From NCBI GenBank assembly GCA_004562915.1, contig SFQZ01000085.1, forward strand, positions 1 through 12,250: DNA of 12,250 bases, written 5' to 3'. Below are positions 8,928 to 12,250 of this stretch, piece by piece; the first letter of the stretch is position 1; each line of letters begins with the position of its first letter. The notes beneath the pieces were generated by a model. It made no database searches. It worked only from the letters and a program-made list of their open reading frames with translations, and had not been told where the DNA came from. This DNA is from a bacterium (GTDB lineage Bacteria; Bacillota_A; Clostridia; Lachnospirales; Lachnospiraceae). The position numbers and the translations under genes were made by a program.

Positions 8928-9497
8928 CTAATGAATCACTAAGTATTTTTGTCGAACCAGATCATCGGTCTCGATTGCCAGCTGTTCAATGGATACATCT
9001 CCCGGCAATGATATAATATACTGATCCTTTTTCACACTGCTGCCCGTATCAAGAGGATACAGTGTCTCCTGCAGAAAACTAAATTTTCTTCCGGACTTTT
9101 TGTGCTGCAGCCAAATATGTTTGCGGTTAATCAGTTCAAATCTATTATCTTTCCATTCTATCGTAAGCATATAAGCACTCTCACCATACTTGGGTGCCGG
9201 CTCAAATCCCCAGGAAATTCTGGGTTTTGCTCCTCCTACCGAATAGCAAAAAGCATATTCTTCTGTATTACCTTCATCATCGATTTCCCATACACATACA
9301 AACTCCCCATCTTTTGCTGTATAAGTGCTTGCCTCAAAAGGGCTCCAATAATTCACAGGGTTATTACGGTTTTTCTCAATCTCTGCATCCTGAAGTTTGA
9401 ACAGATTATAATATGCTTTTTTCGTGGAATCTGCACTCTCTTTTATTACCTGGAATCCATTTGCGGATATATTCACTCTTTCTTTTAATGTAGCCAT
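8928..9497 (-). CDS. Hypothetical protein, 189 residues, strand-rich
   Basis: I do not recognise this family. The gene is well supported: the ATG is preceded by AGGAGG at 5 nt, the ribosome binding site overlaps the stop of the gene upstream (9-nt gap), and its own stop lies 13 nt before the GTPase start. The first 45 residues look helical and charged. Residues about 50-160 are rich in aromatic residues and alternating hydrophobics (for example V-C-V-W-E-I-D and A-Y-M-L-T-I-E-W), suggesting a beta-sandwich or similar fold. It ends in an acidic helix (E-Q-L-A-I-E-T-D-D-L-V). There is no signal peptide, membrane helix or cysteine-pair motif. The tight placement before the GTPase suggests an adaptor or regulator; this is inference only. 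Confidence 0.75.
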   Translation of the reverse strand: MATLKERVNISANGFQVIKESADSTKKAYYNLFKLQDAEIEKNRNNPVNYWSPFEASTYTAKDGEFVCVWEIDDEGNTEEYAFCYSVGGAKPRISWGFEPAPKYGESAYMLTIEWKDNRFELINRKHIWLQHKKSGRKFSFLQETLYPLDTGSSVKKDQYIISLPGDVSIEQLAIETDDLVRQKYLVIH

Positions 9498-9506
9498 AGT
9501 TTCCTC

Positions 9507-11003
9507 CTAATGGATAATCATCTTAATATTACCCAGCGTTTCAGGTGTGTTTAGATTAAGATACTTTCCGATTCTGAGATACTGTATCTCAAGCGGATCA
9601 ATGTCACTGTCAATCAGAATATTTTGTTCCTCAATACCTGTGATCCGATACCCTTTCAATGACCAATCATTTGAAACCTCATCATTGATAAAGGCTGTTG
9701 TCATAAGCGTTGCTGCCGGCAAAGAAGGCGGTACCTGGAAAGTAGTGCCTTCTACAATACCATTAAAACAGGACTGCAGATTCTGATACTTCATGGTCAG
9801 GTTCTGCTCATACATATAACGGATACGTCCATTTTCTTTTTCTTTTTTTATTTCTTCCAGACTTTTCAGCTTTCCTTTAATGTAATCCTGGACCCCTCCG
9901 AGGATCATATCTTCAAACTTCTTCTTTCCTTCACTGTCCAGTCTGTCACTGCAAGACTCTATGATACTATGAATCCTTCTTTCAACCAAATGTTCCTTAT
10001 ACGCCGCTTCTATATTTTTATAATCCGAATAAAACAGATTTTCTTCCATAAAATCATACAATTTTTTTCGTTCTTCAGAATCTTGAAATTCCGCCATACA
10101 AGAATCCTGATATTCTGTACGCTGCACTTCCAACTCAGAATTTCTTATCTGATTTCTTATATATCTCCTAAAAGGACCAAATCCGTGAGCCGTAAATTCA
10201 CGGACATTGACAGGATAAAGGCCCAACCAGCGCTCAAACTTTTTCAAATTGTCAAGATACGATTTCACCATGGTCTGTGCACATTCCTGAATCTTAATAA
10301 ACAAATTATCAAAATTCGGATCACTAACCTGCTGAAGCCATGCATTGATTTTTTCCAGTTCTTCTTGACAGATTAATGATTTCTTTTCATAATATTCGTC
10401 AAATGTAATGACATGCAATGCATTTTTGCACTTTGATATATCGTAAGCCTCTTCCCATCCCTGAACACTCAAGGTTTTCAATAACCTTACGACGCCTTTT
10501 TCCTGATCGTCAAACGTATTGAATCCACCTGCATATAAAAGATACTCTGTATGCTGCATCGGCATCGGATCCTCCGGTTTCCACATATCATTCAACGTCT
10601 CTACCACTTCTTCCATCGGTGTCGTCAGTTTACTGCCCGCCCGATACCGGAAAAATGTCAGATAATGGTGCTGTGTACGTCTTGTTGCACCGGTTTTCAT
10701 ACGAAACTCCTGCATAAATGTCCGGAATTCCTGCAGCCATCTTTCGTTGATACATTCAAAATCTATGTAATTACAGATAATGATTCGCTGACTTGGCGGA
10801 AGAAATATGGTCCGATTGTTCATTTTATTCCATATTTCCTGAAACAGTTCTTCCCCCGTCATGGATTCATTTTTGAAATAAAGAATTCGCTGACTCTCAA
10901 AAACATGACTTATTTCACGTTCAAAAAAAGTACTTCCGTGATCTGCACTATTCTCAAAAACGATAACCAACGCATCATAACCATTATTTAATGTTTTTGG
11001 CAT
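9507..11003 (-). CDS. Hypothetical protein, 498 residues
   Basis: I do not recognise this family. The ATG at 11003 has AAGGAG 6 nt upstream, and the stop overlaps the ribosome binding site of the next gene. Residues 1-125 alternate hydrophobic strands and helices (Y-D-A-L-V-I-V-F near the start, then R-I-I-I-C-N-Y-I-D-F and H-Y-L-T-F-F-R-Y), suggesting an alpha/beta domain, but I see no Walker A loop. The middle (about 200-420) is mainly helical and charged, with scattered heptad-like stretches. The last 90 residues return to strand-like segments and end I-D-P-L-E-I-Q-Y-L-R-I-G. There is no signal peptide or membrane helix, so it is probably cytoplasmic. It could be an adaptor or scaffold for the GTPase encoded two genes downstream. 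Confidence 0.78.
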   Translation of the reverse strand: MPKTLNNGYDALVIVFENSADHGSTFFEREISHVFESQRILYFKNESMTGEELFQEIWNKMNNRTIFLPPSQRIIICNYIDFECINERWLQEFRTFMQEFRMKTGATRRTQHHYLTFFRYRAGSKLTTPMEEVVETLNDMWKPEDPMPMQHTEYLLYAGGFNTFDDQEKGVVRLLKTLSVQGWEEAYDISKCKNALHVITFDEYYEKKSLICQEELEKINAWLQQVSDPNFDNLFIKIQECAQTMVKSYLDNLKKFERWLGLYPVNVREFTAHGFGPFRRYIRNQIRNSELEVQRTEYQDSCMAEFQDSEERKKLYDFMEENLFYSDYKNIEAAYKEHLVERRIHSIIESCSDRLDSEGKKKFEDMILGGVQDYIKGKLKSLEEIKKEKENGRIRYMYEQNLTMKYQNLQSCFNGIVEGTTFQVPPSLPAATLMTTAFINDEVSNDWSLKGYRITGIEEQNILIDSDIDPLEIQYLRIGKYLNLNTPETLGNIKMIIH

Positions 11004-11020
11004 CTATAACTCCTTTCAAA

Positions 11021-11046
11021 AGCTGACATCCCAAGGGATGTCAGCT
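11021..11046 (-). promoter_or_regulatory. Perfect 12-bp hairpin in the leader of the 498-residue gene
   Basis: AGCTGACATCCC at 11021-11032 is the exact reverse complement of 11035-11046, with only AA between (in practice about 11 pairs and a 4-nt loop). It begins 11 nt after the stop of the zinc-ribbon gene, and its downstream edge is about 4 nt from the AAGGAG ribosome binding site of the next gene. Transcribed on the minus strand it is followed by only four T (CTTTTG), so it is at best a weak terminator. It may be an attenuator, an RNA-processing or stability element, or a translation-control hairpin. As a palindrome it could also bind a dimeric regulator. Confidence 0.6.
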
Positions 11047-11057
11047 GAATCATACAC

Positions 11058-12250
11058 TTATCTCTTTTTTCCGCATCCAGGGCAAAAAGCTGTTGAAATG
11101 TTTGTCTCTCCGCAATTTGAGCAATTCCATGTAGCCGGTTCTACAGGGTGGATCAAAATTGCCTTAGGTCTTCCACAGCCTGGACAAAAGGCTGTTGTGT
11201 TTCCCTTCACTCCACATTCGCAATCCCAGGTTTTGTTTTCTTCCGCAACTGGTTTGGGTCTGCCACAGCTCGGACAAAAGGCTGTTGTATTTCCTTTCGC
11301 TCCACATTCACAATCCCAGGTATTCTTCTCAACATGCGGTTGTGATCTACCACAAGTCGGACAAAAGGCTGTTGTATTTCCTTTCGCTCCACATTCACAA
11401 TCCCAGGTATTCTTCTCAACATGCGGTTTTGGTCTGCCACAAGTCGGACAAAAAGCTGTTGCATTTCCTTTCGCTCCACATTCGCAATCCCAGGTATCCA
11501 TTGGAACTGTTTCTGGTACTGATGTGGGCTCCGTCTCCTGATGAATGTCTTCTTTTAACTTATTATACAGCGTAACTATAATATTTACATATTTATAATC
11601 CGCATCGCTGGACGGGTTCAGTTCTTTCTCAATGGCTGCATAAAGCTCCCTGTTTGGCCATTTCTTAGCAAATTTTTCTTCAATCTGATAATAGACCGGC
11701 AAGATCTTTTCGGTATTCTCAGCTTTCAATTGATCAATTTCTTCCTGTGGTGTATCGATCAGACGATCACGAAGCAGTACCTTCAAACCTTTAAAATCCT
11801 GTTTTGTCAATTTCTGTATTGCCAAAATAATCTTCCAGTCAGATTTCAGTTTTCTCTCAAACGCGGTATACTCCAACGTGTCCAGATCTCCGAATTTACA
11901 GAACGGTTTTTTACTTGTTCCGCTGCTGTTCAAAGCAAGATCCCACACATTATTCTCTTCTGTGATCAGCCCATATTTAAAGTAATTCACGAAATTATTA
12001 ACTTTTGTAACATTCTCTGTACTGCGTACTTTATCCTTCATCATCTGATATACCGGATAGTATCGATTCAGAGTAGTCCTCAATTTCAGAAACAGCCCTG
12101 TATTTCTTCTCAGGATACGTTTCATATACTGCAGACTAATATCTTCGATTACCGCTACCGTCTTACCTCCTCCGGCATTTCTCGCCTCAGTAAAGTCAAA
12201 CGGATGATCAAAATATCCACTTCCTGATAATAAGATTTCTTTCGTATATT
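11058..12250 (-). CDS. Protein with five C-terminal zinc ribbons, N terminus beyond window
   Basis: The frame is open through the right edge. Codons before the in-frame ATG at 12125 read ...G-S-G-Y-F-D-H-P-F-D-F-T-E-A-R-N-A-G-G-G-K-T..., so that ATG is internal and the gene is 5'-truncated by the window. The visible part has about 210 helical, charged residues I do not recognise, then a proline/threonine-rich linker (T-S-V-P-E-T-V-P). Five ribbons follow: four of the form W-D-C-E-C-G-x-K-G-N-x-T-A-F-C-P-x-C-G-R and a final W-N-C-S-N-C-G with C-P-G-C-G-K-K-R. Each has two C-x-C or C-x-x-C knuckles able to hold one zinc. Such arrays are usually protein- or nucleic-acid-binding tails. It is the most upstream gene seen, and the operon probably starts beyond the window. 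Confidence 0.85.
   Translation of the reverse strand, partial: YTKEILLSGSGYFDHPFDFTEARNAGGGKTVAVIEDISLQYMKRILRRNTGLFLKLRTTLNRYYPVYQMMKDKVRSTENVTKVNNFVNYFKYGLITEENNVWDLALNSSGTSKKPFCKFGDLDTLEYTAFERKLKSDWKIILAIQKLTKQDFKGLKVLLRDRLIDTPQEEIDQLKAENTEKILPVYYQIEEKFAKKWPNRELYAAIEKELNPSSDADYKYVNIIVTLYNKLKEDIHQETEPTSVPETVPMDTWDCECGAKGNATAFCPTCGRPKPHVEKNTWDCECGAKGNTTAFCPTCGRSQPHVEKNTWDCECGAKGNTTAFCPSCGRPKPVAEENKTWDCECGVKGNTTAFCPGCGRPKAILIHPVEPATWNCSNCGETNISTAFCPGCGKKR
11061..11495 (-). repeat. Tandem zinc-ribbon coding repeats, 87-99 bp
   Basis: The T-W codons opening the five units lie at about 11495, 11408, 11321, 11231 and 11132, giving spacings of 87, 87, 90 and 99 bp. Positions 11270-11341 and 11357-11428 are identical over 72 nt at an 87-nt offset, including silent positions. 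That points to recent duplication or gene conversion between the second and third ribbons. The outer units differ more, and the fifth is the most diverged. Confidence 0.85.

Noticed and set aside
11207..11479. A 90-residue minus-strand open frame with internal repeats
   Set aside because: It is an out-of-frame reading of the zinc-ribbon repeats. The repetition comes from the DNA repeat of the real gene.
11160..11500. Regularly spaced repeats resembling a CRISPR array
   Set aside because: The repeats are contiguous, 87-99 bp, without unique spacers, and encode in-frame zinc ribbons.
12123..12125. ATG 12125 as the true start of the zinc-ribbon protein
   Set aside because: The same frame stays open to the window edge, there is no clear ribosome binding site just upstream of it, and the upstream codons look protein-like.

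Overview
The window is a single co-directional gene cluster in which every supported gene reads on the minus strand, so transcription runs from position 12250 towards 1. The modest GC content, A/T-rich codon use, strong AGGAGG-type ribosome binding sites and short RCC1-like repeats suggest a low-GC Firmicute, probably a gut-type clostridium such as a Lachnospiraceae member. That placement is inference, because no rRNA or marker gene is present.

In transcription order the window holds: (1) a protein entering across the right edge and ending in five tandem zinc ribbons (11058-12250); (2) a perfect 12-bp hairpin; (3) an unrecognised 498-residue protein; (4) an unrecognised 189-residue protein; (5) a 624-residue P-loop GTPase whose N-terminal zinc ribbon appears split by a long insert; (6) a 750-residue protein with a GAP1-like N-terminal half, a long coiled coil, one membrane helix and an acidic outer tail; (7) a small lipoprotein; (8) a terminator-like hairpin; (9) a membrane protein with a cytoplasmic zinc ribbon and seven extracytoplasmic RCC1-like repeats; (10) a tubulin/FtsZ-like GTPase that leaves the window at the left edge and carries a frameshift near its N terminus.

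The spacing (9-22 nt in genes 3-6, a 4-nt gap for the lipoprotein, and ribosome binding sites built into upstream stop regions) indicates an operon, with possible partial termination at the two hairpins. Together the genes look like a two-GTPase module. A soluble zinc-ribbon GTPase and a tubulin-like, possibly filament-forming GTPase lie with two single-pass membrane proteins and a lipoprotein that could couple cytoplasm to envelope. The GTPase plus GAP1-like pairing resembles NTP-dependent conflict or signalling systems described computationally in bacteria. The combination with a tubulin homologue and an RCC1 surface protein is not one I recognise as experimentally described. No mobile element, CRISPR array, tRNA or rRNA is visible, and no stretch longer than 300 bases lacks a gene.
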